Of a stretch of DNA of 29,151 bases, positions 8,392-15,772 are shown piece by piece (the first letter of the stretch is position 1; each line of letters opens with the position of its first letter). The DNA lies in the NCBI GenBank assembly GCA_900550385.1, contig URRZ01000016.1, forward strand, positions 1-29,151, written 5' to 3'. A model generated the notes under the pieces. The model saw only the letters and a list, made by a program, of their open reading frames with translations, did not search any database and had not been told where the DNA came from. This DNA comes from an uncultured Coriobacteriaceae bacterium. GTDB taxonomy: Bacteria > Actinomycetota > Coriobacteriia > Coriobacteriales > Eggerthellaceae. Position numbers and translations under genes: made by a program.

Positions 8392-9768
8392 ATGACCAAG
8401 CGATCCGACAAACTCACACGCGCGGCGCATATCAAGCGCAACACCCGGGGCACCTCCAACGAGCTGTCCTTCAGCGTCTTGGACGCCGCGAAGAACGCGC
8501 TCGACGAGGGCAAGGAGCGGCCGACGGAGGAATCCCGTCGGTTCGGCCGCATCAGCCTGTTCACGCTGCCGGCGTTCGGCAGGAAGAAGTCCATCTCCAC
8601 GCCGAAGAAGGAGGAGTCGCTTCCCCTGTCCGGCGCCGCGCTCCCCCCGACGGCGACCGGCACGCCCCAGACCGTGAAGCCCGCCGACGCTGCCGACGGC
8701 GGCGCTCTGCACGCTTCCCCCGCTGCGTCCTCGGTGCAGGTTGGCGCGCCTGCGGCTCCCGCGGCTCCCGCCCCCGAGCCGTTCGCCCGCGCGCAGCGCA
8801 GCAGCGGCAGGACCTCCGAGGAGGAGATTGCCTGGCGCAAGGGTCGCCGCCGCAGGCACCGCCTGGTCATCGGCGCCATCTGCGCCGCGATAATCGTGGC
8901 GCTGGTCGCCTCCGGCGTCCTCTACCTGTACAACGACACGATGCGCTACCAACGCAACACGCAGCAGCTGGAGCAGGCCGCCGAGCAGCTGGCCTCCACC
9001 GACGAGCTGCTGGCGACCCTCGACGAGGCGCTGACGGACCCCTTGGGCGACGATGCGGCGGCATTCTACGCGGAGCGGCGCGACGAGGTGGAGCAGGGCG
9101 TAACGGCGCTCGAGGCCGCCGAGCGAACCGCTTCGGATGCCATGCAGGGCTTGAGGGAAAGCCGCGAGAAGGAGGTGGCCGACTCGCTGATGTCCGCTTC
9201 CTCGTCGCGCGTCACCATGCTCGAGCAGGGATGGGCGATCCTCGAGGCGGGCGACGGCGTGGCCGACGACTACCAGGCGTTCGAGGATGCGTGGGCCCAG
9301 GTGCTGGAAGCCGACGAGCTGGCGCGCGAAAGCGCCGAGCTGATATCGGCGGGCTCGCAGGACGCGATCGCGGAATCGAAGCAGAAGTCGCAGGAGGCCT
9401 TGGACGCCTTGACGGCGGCGCGCTCGACCATGGATTCCATCGCGCAGGCGACGGAGGGCATCGAGGTCGAGGCGCAGCTGGCCTACCTCGACAAGCGCAT
9501 CGAGGCCCTGGGCTACGCCATCGCCTCCGACGCGGCGCTGGAGGCGCGCGACACCGGTGAGGCGCAGGCGCAAAACGACGCGTACAACGCGGCGGACCAG
9601 GAAGCCGCGGCGTTGGCGGAGGCGCTGCCCGAGAACCCCGGGCAGCCGGTCCTCGATGCGTTCCAGAGGAAGATCGCGGACAACATCGAATCGTACGAGG
9701 CGGCGCGCGGGCAAGCGTCGACATCCGATGCAATTCTGCGCGATTATTTGGGAGCATCTTCCAAATAG
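8392..9768 (+). CDS. Single-pass membrane protein with an external coiled coil, function unknown
   Basis: A 458-residue protein not assigned to a family. Residues 1-156 are a basic, proline/alanine-rich cytoplasmic region. Residues 157-180 form one transmembrane helix (LVIGAICAAIIVALVASGVL). The remaining 275 residues are almost wholly helical, rich in alanine, glutamate and glutamine, and predicted by eye to form coiled coils outside the membrane. Positive charge just before the helix supports N-in topology. No ribosome binding site is evident at ATG 8392; TATCCT stands 6 bases upstream, so a leaderless message is possible. It precedes the large M28-like membrane gene, which has its own probable promoter; a shared envelope role is only a guess. 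Confidence 0.8.
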   Translation: MTKRSDKLTRAAHIKRNTRGTSNELSFSVLDAAKNALDEGKERPTEESRRFGRISLFTLPAFGRKKSISTPKKEESLPLSGAALPPTATGTPQTVKPADAADGGALHASPAASSVQVGAPAAPAAPAPEPFARAQRSSGRTSEEEIAWRKGRRRRHRLVIGAICAAIIVALVASGVLYLYNDTMRYQRNTQQLEQAAEQLASTDELLATLDEALTDPLGDDAAAFYAERRDEVEQGVTALEAAERTASDAMQGLRESREKEVADSLMSASSSRVTMLEQGWAILEAGDGVADDYQAFEDAWAQVLEADELARESAELISAGSQDAIAESKQKSQEALDALTAARSTMDSIAQATEGIEVEAQLAYLDKRIEALGYAIASDAALEARDTGEAQAQNDAYNAADQEAAALAEALPENPGQPVLDAFQRKIADNIESYEAARGQASTSDAILRDYLGASSK

Positions 9769-9775
9769 CGTATAC

Positions 9776-9805
9776 TTGACGAAATATGCGAGATTAGCGC
9801 ATAAC
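9776..9805 (+). promoter_or_regulatory. Promoter of the M28-like gene
   Basis: TTGACG (9776-9781), an 18-bp spacer and CATAAC (9800-9805). It starts 8 bases after the upstream stop and 52 bases before the next ATG, which has GGAAGGCG as a ribosome binding site. Confidence 0.45.
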
Positions 9806-9832
9806 ACCTGACAAGAGCGGAAGGCGAACATT

Positions 9833-12800
9833 ATGGCCGACGTCATGGAGCACGTTGCTTACCTCTCGCAAGAGATAGGTCCGCGCCCTGCCGGAACCGA
9901 GGAAGAGCAGCAGGCGGCTCTGTATATAACGGAATGCATGCAGAAGGACGCCGGGCTGTCGGCGGTCATCGAGGATTTCACCGGGGTCGCGAATCCGGAG
10001 GTGCCGCGGGCCATCTGCAGCGCCATCACGCTCGCGTTCGGCATCCTGGCGCTCGCCCTTCCAGTGGTCGCCCTTCCCGCCGCGATCATAGCGCTCCTTT
10101 CCGCCGCGCTCTACGCCGCGGAGGCGTTCGACAAGCCTGTCCTCTCACGCCTGTTCTCGCGCGGCGTCAGCCAGAACGTGGTCGTCCGCTACGAGCCGGG
10201 GTACTCGCCCGAATCGGGTGGCTCGCGCCGCCGCAAGATCATCCTGGTGGCGCATTACGACAGCGGCAAGGCGCGGCCGGAGCTGGTCGGCCCGGTGGTA
10301 TCGGCCCTGCCCATCCTGAAATGGGTGGTGCTGGGCGCGTTCGTCGCCGTGGCGGTGCTGCTGCTTTTGGGCACGACGGTGCTGCTGCACGTGTCGGGCG
10401 CCGTCGATATGATCCTGATGGTGCTGACGATCATCGCCTTGGTCATAGCGGCGCTTCCCCTGATCCAGTGGATCCTGCACAAGACCGCCTCCTACAATGA
10501 CGGCGCGAACTGCAACGCATCGGGCGTCGGCGTGCTGATGGACGTCGCGACGCGCGTGGGCCGCGGCCGCACCGACATGTCGTCGGTCGATTCCTTCTCC
10601 GAAGGGGCGACCATCCACGGGCAGCGCGCGGCGGAGGAAGCCGGCGTGATCCCCGACGGCGCGGAAGTGACCTACGAAGCGAAGGCCTCCGCTCAGCCCG
10701 CCGAGAACGCGAGCCCCGCCGAGAGGCTGGCCGCCGCCAAGGCCGCCGTCGCCGCGCTGTCCGGCAAGCCGGTGAGCGATTTCATGTCCGAGGAGGTTCT
10801 GGAGGAGATGGCCGGCGGGCATAAGCCGGCAGCCGCCTCGCCGGAGACGCAGGAGGACATCCACGAGGGGATGGAGACGTTCACGGCCGAGGAAGTGCGC
10901 CAAGCCGCCCAGGACGCGCAGGAAGGCCAGCAGCAGGATGCCGCGCAGCAGGCCGAGCCGGCGCAGCCGCAGGCGGAGGAGACCGCCTCGGAAGAACAGG
11001 ATGACAGCGGCCTGCCCGCCTGGTTCGTGTCGGCGCAGCGCAAGGCCAAGAAGAGCGACGACAACAAGCCGGTCCAGCGTTCCCGCTACGCGGACGCTTT
11101 GGATGCCGCCGTCAGCGAGAGCAGCGCATTCTTCGAGGAAGCGAACAACGCGGTGATCTCGAACGCGCAGAGCCGCCTGGTCTCCCAAAGCGACGGCATC
11201 GTCGAGGTGAAGGCCCCCGCATCCGCATGGATGCAGACGCACCCCGCAACCTCCGACGCGCAAGCTCCCGCCCAGCAGTCTTCCGCGGCGCCCGCCGCCC
11301 AACCCCGTTCGGAGCAACAGGCGCCGACGGCTTCCCAATCGCAGGGAGCTCCCGCTCCGCAGCCTGCTGTCGCTCCCGCGCAGCAGCCGGCGGCGACGCC
11401 CGCTCCGGAAGCCGCTGCGTCCCAGCGTCCCGCAGTATTCGAGACGATCCTCCCGGACGACCTTTCCGTTCCCGCCGTCGAGGAAGGCGAGGGCGTGAAG
11501 CTGCCCTCCTTCCTGACCGAGCATCCCAAGCCCGCCCCCGTGGTCGAGCGCACGGCCGACCGCATCGAGGTCTCTGCCGACGAGCTGGGAGAGGCGGCTC
11601 CAGCGAACGACCAGCTGGGTGACACGCAGTACTTCGCGCCCATTTTCGTGGATGCGGTCACCGCGGGCACGGACAAGGCAGCCATCGACACGCTCAACGC
11701 CGCGGCGGAGGGGCAGCCTTCCGACCGGCGCTCCATCAAGCTGCCTTCCATCGGCGCGGGTGACATCCCCGCGATTTCCCTGGAGGGCTCGAAGCAGCGC
11801 GCTCCGCTCGCGGACGGCGTCGCCACCCCCACGGCAAGCGGGAAGGGGAGGCTGTCGGCCCTGCCGTCCATCGATCCTGCCCATCCTGCCGATGAGGCCC
11901 ATCACAACCCCACCGCCGATCAGCTGCGATCCTCGCTCCCCTCGCTTTCGGGCGTGCTCCCGCGCGCCGAGGAGCCTTCCTCCGCGGTCAGCCTGACCGG
12001 GTCGTTCGCCCCGCTGGGGGCGACCACGGCCATGGCGCCGGTGGGGGACGAGCTGCTCGAGGACGTCGACCCCGACGAGGTCTACATCGACGATGCCGAC
12101 GATTCCGACTACGACGGCGCGTACACCGAGACCGGCGCATACGCCGGCCCGAGCTACGTCGACATGCCCAAGTCGCGCGTCGGGCGCCTGTTCGGGCGCT
12201 TCCATCGCAAGGATAAGGCGGAGGAGACGTCGACCCGGGAATGGCTGGACGTCGACGAGTCCTTCGAGGCGCGCTCGGTGGGAGCCGCGCGCGGCGGTTG
12301 GGAGAGCTTCCGCGACGAGCAGGGCGCCGCGCCGGCGGCTCGCCGCGGCGCCGACGATTCCTATGAAGACGAATTCGCCGATGACGAGGACGACTTCCTC
12401 GACGACGAGTACCAGCCTTCCCGCCGCGACGGCGGCCGCAACTGGTACGGCGGCGCGTTCTCGCGCGTGCGCATGGGCAGGCCCAACCTGCATTCCGGTG
12501 AGGAAGAGGAGCTCGCGCCGGATGCGGATGTGCCGGCCATCCCGCAGCCCGAGGCCCCCGAGATGCAGAAGATCTACCAGTTCCGCAACCCCGATATCGA
12601 CACCGAGGTGTGGTTCGTGGCGCTGGGCGCCGAGCTCGCCGGGCATGGCGGCATGCAAGCATTCATCAACGAGCACGGGCAGGATCTGCGCGGGTCTATC
12701 ATCATCGAACTCGAGGCGCTGGGAGCCGGCGACCTGTGCGTGATCGAGGAGGAGGGCGGCTACCAGGTCGCCAAGACGTCCTCGCGCATGCGCCGCTACA

Positions 12801-13033
12801 CCAAGAAGGCCTCGCAGGCGACCGGCGAGCATGTCGGGTCCGCCAGCATGCTATGGAAGAGCAGCGCCTCGTCGTTCGCCATCAAGCACGGGCTGCAGGC
12901 CATGCACCTCGTCGGCATGGACGGACGGAAGCCTGCGGCGTTCGGCCAGCGCGACGATTCCGCCCACGGCATCGACGAGGAGCTGCTGGAGCGCCGCGCC
13001 GATTTCGTGATGGAGTTGCTCAAGAGCATCTAG
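9833..13033 (+). CDS. Large membrane protein with a split, probably inactive M28 peptidase fold
   Basis: A 1066-residue protein. The N-terminus (IGPRPAGTEEEQQAA) and AHYDS (H141, D143) match the start of M28 zinc aminopeptidases. Four hydrophobic helices lie around residues 58-92 and 155-215. The second M28 motif, normally D-N-A-S-G, reads CNASG at C227. After about 700 residues of proline-, alanine- and acid-rich sequence, the fold resumes near residue 925 with EVWFVALGAELAG (E934, L935 where the family has EE), IIIELEALG, and a histidine at H1045 in SAHGIDEE. The bridging aspartate is replaced by cysteine and one metal-binding glutamate by leucine, so zinc chemistry is probably lost or altered. 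Coding is continuous, so it is not a frameshifted relic. It may be a scaffold; its function is unknown. Confidence 0.8.
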   Translation: MADVMEHVAYLSQEIGPRPAGTEEEQQAALYITECMQKDAGLSAVIEDFTGVANPEVPRAICSAITLAFGILALALPVVALPAAIIALLSAALYAAEAFDKPVLSRLFSRGVSQNVVVRYEPGYSPESGGSRRRKIILVAHYDSGKARPELVGPVVSALPILKWVVLGAFVAVAVLLLLGTTVLLHVSGAVDMILMVLTIIALVIAALPLIQWILHKTASYNDGANCNASGVGVLMDVATRVGRGRTDMSSVDSFSEGATIHGQRAAEEAGVIPDGAEVTYEAKASAQPAENASPAERLAAAKAAVAALSGKPVSDFMSEEVLEEMAGGHKPAAASPETQEDIHEGMETFTAEEVRQAAQDAQEGQQQDAAQQAEPAQPQAEETASEEQDDSGLPAWFVSAQRKAKKSDDNKPVQRSRYADALDAAVSESSAFFEEANNAVISNAQSRLVSQSDGIVEVKAPASAWMQTHPATSDAQAPAQQSSAAPAAQPRSEQQAPTASQSQGAPAPQPAVAPAQQPAATPAPEAAASQRPAVFETILPDDLSVPAVEEGEGVKLPSFLTEHPKPAPVVERTADRIEVSADELGEAAPANDQLGDTQYFAPIFVDAVTAGTDKAAIDTLNAAAEGQPSDRRSIKLPSIGAGDIPAISLEGSKQRAPLADGVATPTASGKGRLSALPSIDPAHPADEAHHNPTADQLRSSLPSLSGVLPRAEEPSSAVSLTGSFAPLGATTAMAPVGDELLEDVDPDEVYIDDADDSDYDGAYTETGAYAGPSYVDMPKSRVGRLFGRFHRKDKAEETSTREWLDVDESFEARSVGAARGGWESFRDEQGAAPAARRGADDSYEDEFADDEDDFLDDEYQPSRRDGGRNWYGGAFSRVRMGRPNLHSGEEEELAPDADVPAIPQPEAPEMQKIYQFRNPDIDTEVWFVALGAELAGHGGMQAFINEHGQDLRGSIIIELEALGAGDLCVIEEEGGYQVAKTSSRMRRYTKKASQATGEHVGSASMLWKSSASSFAIKHGLQAMHLVGMDGRKPAAFGQRDDSAHGIDEELLERRADFVMELLKSI

Positions 13034-13042
13034 CCAGCATCA

Positions 13043-13080
13043 GCCGCCGCATGGCGCGCCGAAGCGCGCCTGCGACGGCG
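13043..13080 (+). terminator. Strong GC hairpin without a U-tract
   Basis: GGCGCGC (13053-13059), CGAA loop, GCGCGCC (13064-13070), extended by CGCA/TGCG and GCCG/CGGC with a single bulge on each side. It begins 10 bases after the M28-like stop. No T-run follows, so termination is uncertain. Confidence 0.4.
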
Positions 13081-13230
13081 TTGCGTGTGCCCGAAGTGCA
13101 AATAAGCGTTTAATCAGGCATTTCCCCCTGCAACCGTAGCGGTATATGCTAGTATTTAGCGCGCTGCATTTTCTCCCCTCCGGAGAAAGGATAATCTGCC
13201 GTCGATCGAAAGAAGGAGGAACGACGCATC

Positions 13231-13380
13231 ATGGCGATTGAGGCATATTGCGTGAAGTGCAAGGAGAAGAAGGTCATGACCGATCCCAAGGAGGGCGTGA
13301 CCAAGAACGGCAAGCCCATCACCAAGGGCAAGTGCCCCGACTGCGGTACCACCATCTGCCGCATCGGCAAGGTCAAGTAG
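13231..13380 (+). CDS. DUF5679 zinc-ribbon protein
   Basis: A 49-residue protein. It begins MAIEAYCVKCKEKK and ends with CPDCGTTICRIGK, so two CxxC pairs form a zinc ribbon. This pattern is that of DUF5679, small proteins found across Actinobacteria and Chloroflexi with unknown function. AAGGAGG at 13213-13219 stands 11 bases before the ATG, rather far but clear. It is monocistronic, closed by a strong terminator. Lysine is abundant, which could suit nucleic acid binding (inference). Confidence 0.88.
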   Translation: MAIEAYCVKCKEKKVMTDPKEGVTKNGKPITKGKCPDCGTTICRIGKVK

Positions 13381-13407
13381 CTTTACGCATCAAGCGAAAG
13401 CATTCCC

Positions 13408-13439
13408 AGCGACCCTCTCCCGGGTCGCTTTTTTTTTTA
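13408..13439 (+). terminator. Rho-independent terminator of the DUF5679 gene
   Basis: Stem AGCGACCC / GGGTCGCT (13408-13415 with 13422-13429), six-base loop, then a run of about ten T. Confidence 0.95.
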
Positions 13440-13443
13440 TTCC

Positions 13444-13470
13444 GTGAAAAAGGGACGGTCGCTTTTTCAC
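13444..13470. repeat. REP-like hairpin
   Basis: GTGAAAAAG (13444-13452), nine-base loop with GGGACGGTC across its start, and CTTTTTCAC (13462-13470), a perfect 9-bp inverted repeat. It sits between the DUF5679 terminator and the end of higA. Similar hairpins around GGGACGGT are often dispersed in bacterial genomes, but only one copy is visible here. Confidence 0.45.
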
Positions 13471-13485
13471 ATTCGGGCTCTGCCC

Positions 13486-13803
13486 CTACATCACCGCTGC
13501 GAGCGGCTGCACCTTCCCCAGCTCGTCCCCATGCGAGTCGAGTGCGTCCCAGAGGTCGACGTTGCGCTGCAGGTTCAGCCAATACTGCGGGGTCGTGCCG
13601 AACAGCCGTGCAAGGCGGATCGCCATATCGGGGCTCACGCCGCGTCGTTCGCGCAGGAGTTCGTTAACCGACTGCCGCGAAACGTGCAGCAAGCTAGCGG
13701 CACGCGCGACCGAAAGCCCGAAGTCGGGAAGGAACTCCTCGCGCAGCATCTCGCCGGGATGGGTGGGTTTGCGTGCTACGAGCATCATCTTGTCTGCATT
13801 CAT
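13486..13803 (-). CDS. higA: HigA-type antitoxin (Xre helix-turn-helix)
   Basis: A 105-residue antitoxin that should bind and neutralise HigB and repress the operon. The N-terminal PTHPGEMLREEFLPDFGLS is diagnostic of HigA/VapI antitoxins. The helix-turn-helix follows (VARAASLLHVSRQSVNELL), then RRGVSPDMAIRLARLFGTTPQ and YWLNLQ, also family hallmarks. The start is ATG 13803-13801, 10 bases after the toxin stop, with GAGGAG about 7 bases upstream. Toxin-first gene order is normal for higBA. Confidence 0.9.
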   Translation of the reverse strand: MNADKMMLVARKPTHPGEMLREEFLPDFGLSVARAASLLHVSRQSVNELLRERRGVSPDMAIRLARLFGTTPQYWLNLQRNVDLWDALDSHGDELGKVQPLAAVM

Positions 13804-13813
13804 CTTGCGCTCC

Positions 13814-14095
13814 TCAGTGATAGTCGCAGATTTCAACGTCGAACACATCTTCCCCTTCGAAGCGGAAGCAAATGCGCCATTTGCTGTTGATCGCGATGGC
13901 ATGAAATCCTGTGTGGTCGCCTTTTAGCGCGTGGAGTTTGTTCCCCGGAGGGACACGGAGATCTTCCAGCCGATACGCCGCATCGATCATATCCAGCTTA
14001 CGCAGCGCGCGGGGGATGATGGCGGGCGGAGTCCGTTTCGATTCCCCGTCGCAGAAAAGGCCTTCGATCTCTTTGTCTGCAAAGGATTTGATCAT
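13814..14095 (-). CDS. higB: HigB-type toxin (RelE/ParE superfamily RNase)
   Basis: A 93-residue protein. MIKSFADKEIEGLFCDG at the start, a central LDAA-like MIDAAYRLEDLRVPPGNKLHALKG stretch split over helix and strand, and the end WRICFRFEGEDVFDVEICDYH match HigB/RelE-like ribosome-dependent mRNA interferases (family knowledge). ATG 14095-14093 is chosen because a near-consensus promoter ends 6 bases before it, so the message would be leaderless. The longer ATG at 14116 lies inside that promoter. It forms an operon with higA. Confidence 0.9.
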   Translation of the reverse strand: MIKSFADKEIEGLFCDGESKRTPPAIIPRALRKLDMIDAAYRLEDLRVPPGNKLHALKGDHTGFHAIAINSKWRICFRFEGEDVFDVEICDYH

Positions 14096-14101
14096 AGACG
14101 A

Positions 14102-14130
14102 ATTGTAACGCGTCACGGTATGCGTGACAA
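14102..14130 (-). promoter_or_regulatory. higBA promoter with operator in the spacer
   Basis: On the minus strand: TTGTCA (14130-14125), 17-bp spacer, TACAAT (14107-14102), both five of six to consensus. The spacer and the -35 edge hold the inverted repeat GTCACG-N5-CGTGAC (14112-14128), the likely HigA operator. The higB ATG comes 6 bases after the -10. Confidence 0.8.
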
Positions 14131-14159
14131 TTGCGAGATAGAAAGCGGGCAGAGAAAGC

Positions 14160-15548
14160 CTAGCTTCTTCCGTCTGCGATCATATCCTCCAACTCCCTGC
14201 GCGTGTGGACTCCGAATTTCTGATAGATGTGATGGAGGTGGGTTTTGACTGTGCTTTCGGAGATGAACATCACGTTGGACATATCGGAATTCGATTTCCC
14301 TTGCGAAAGAAGATGGAGTATCTCGGTTTCTCTCTCAGTAAGAGAGTACGAAACGCCCAGCGAGCTGATTTTTAGTTCGCGGTCGCAATCGTGGCAAGCG
14401 GAAGATTCCTGATTGTCGTTTTGAGGGTCGCGATGCTGCCAGAACGATCGCATCGAGTCTTCGGACATGAAGTAACAGCTCACCAGAACGACGGCGATAA
14501 CCACTAGGGCGAACAGCACGGCGTAGCTTGTTGCGGAAAGCCTCATATGCAGGAATTCGCCGATGGCCGCCCCTAGAAAACTTGTGGCAAATTGCACGGC
14601 GCTCAACATCCCGAACAGACGCAATGCCGAAGCGCCAGTGCTGAAAGAGAGCGAGCATACTACGAGGAACAGCAGCATTCCCATCGCTGCGGAACCTGCG
14701 TCTAATACGATTCCGGAAATGCCCATGAGGGAGCTTGTGACGATGGAGGCGAGCAAGAAGCCTCCCACCATTAGGGGAAAAGCGATTCGATATAAGACGG
14801 CGATATTGAATTGCCGAGCATGGAACAAGATGAAAACGATGATCACCAATGCCGGGATCAGCGAAGCGAAGCGCGAATGCTCCGTTTCGATGGTGGAGGT
14901 GACGATGTTGCTGGTGAGGCTGTATACCGCAACAAACACAGCCGTGCGCCTCAGAAGAGGGACACGGCGTTTCGGGGGGATGGAAGGAGCGATGGTGGAG
15001 AGATGCTGCCGCTGCGCTCGCCAACAGGATAGACAGATGACGATGGGCAAAACGACGGAGAGAACGCCGATCCTGAATTCTCCCAAGTCCATTGTGAAGA
15101 AATAGAGAGCTAGCGAGATCGCAATGCAGACCGCGTTAAGAAACGAGGCTCTCACCGGGTTGAGCGTTGCGCATAGTTCTATCCATAAGGCCGAGACGAA
15201 CACGATTCCCACGCTTCTAAACAGGAGCGCGGCGCAGGTGGCGATAGGTGCGAGGATGGGATGGGTAAAGGAAAAGGCAATCCAGATAGCGGCGTACGCG
15301 ACTTGGGAAAGCGTTCCTGCGATGAGCATCCCGCGTCGTAGGCGACCGACTTCGGCGCGTCGTGCGAGCACGACTAGGACGATAGCGGCGAGCGTGCAAA
15401 TGATATTGGAAATGCTAGTGGTGACGAACGGCGAAAAGCAGACCGAACCCAACGGATCCAATGCAGGGATGAGCTTTTGCAGCGAATAGCAGTAGAACAG
15501 CGCGGGGATTCCGGCAATAGCCTGTGTCGTTATACGGAATCCTCCCAT
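14160..15548 (-). CDS. LuxR-family regulator with N-terminal multi-helix membrane domain
   Basis: A 462-residue protein. The first 370 residues contain about twelve hydrophobic helices resembling a transporter-like sensor. Residues 403-462 are a LuxR/GerE helix-turn-helix beginning LTERETEILHLLSQGKSN and containing SESTVKTHLHHIYQKFGV. Such regulators are very numerous in Eggerthellaceae, usually next to the gene they control. ATG 15548-15546 is chosen because AAGGGGG stands about 8 bases upstream; the frame is open to an earlier ATG at 15623 without such a site. It is divergent from the membrane hydrolase gene, its likely target (inference). Base composition is visibly more AT-rich than genes to the left. 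Confidence 0.9.
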   Translation of the reverse strand: MGGFRITTQAIAGIPALFYCYSLQKLIPALDPLGSVCFSPFVTTSISNIICTLAAIVLVVLARRAEVGRLRRGMLIAGTLSQVAYAAIWIAFSFTHPILAPIATCAALLFRSVGIVFVSALWIELCATLNPVRASFLNAVCIAISLALYFFTMDLGEFRIGVLSVVLPIVICLSCWRAQRQHLSTIAPSIPPKRRVPLLRRTAVFVAVYSLTSNIVTSTIETEHSRFASLIPALVIIVFILFHARQFNIAVLYRIAFPLMVGGFLLASIVTSSLMGISGIVLDAGSAAMGMLLFLVVCSLSFSTGASALRLFGMLSAVQFATSFLGAAIGEFLHMRLSATSYAVLFALVVIAVVLVSCYFMSEDSMRSFWQHRDPQNDNQESSACHDCDRELKISSLGVSYSLTERETEILHLLSQGKSNSDMSNVMFISESTVKTHLHHIYQKFGVHTRRELEDMIADGRS

Positions 15549-15567
15549 GGTTGCACCCCCTTGATCA

Positions 15568-15579
15568 TCCCTTAAGGGA
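15568..15579. promoter_or_regulatory. Palindrome before the luxR-type gene
   Basis: TCCCTTAAGGGA is a perfect 12-bp palindrome 20 bases upstream of the regulator's start codon, beside its ribosome binding site. It could be an operator; no direct support. Confidence 0.3.
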
Positions 15580-15772
15580 ACTCTATCCGATATAGCCTCC
15601 GATAGGGGGTTTATATCCTTCAATTTATCTAAATGGACCAGGTTAAATTGTTTGGAGGATGCGCTCTAGCCCCCTCAACCGGAACAATTTCCATGGAATA
15701 GTTCCGTCGCGCGCCAAAAGGAAGGAGGAGATGGCGCGCTCTGCCGTAAAGGAAAAGGATAGGGGGTGTTCG

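Noticed and set aside
6520..9846. A 1108-codon minus-strand open frame.
   Set aside because: It is antisense to the DinG-type gene and the coiled-coil gene; arginine-, leucine- and histidine-rich composition is typical of a high-GC shadow frame.
10145..12832. An 895-codon minus-strand open frame opposite the M28-like gene.
   Set aside because: Shadow frame of a GC-rich coding region with no recognisable domain or ribosome binding site.
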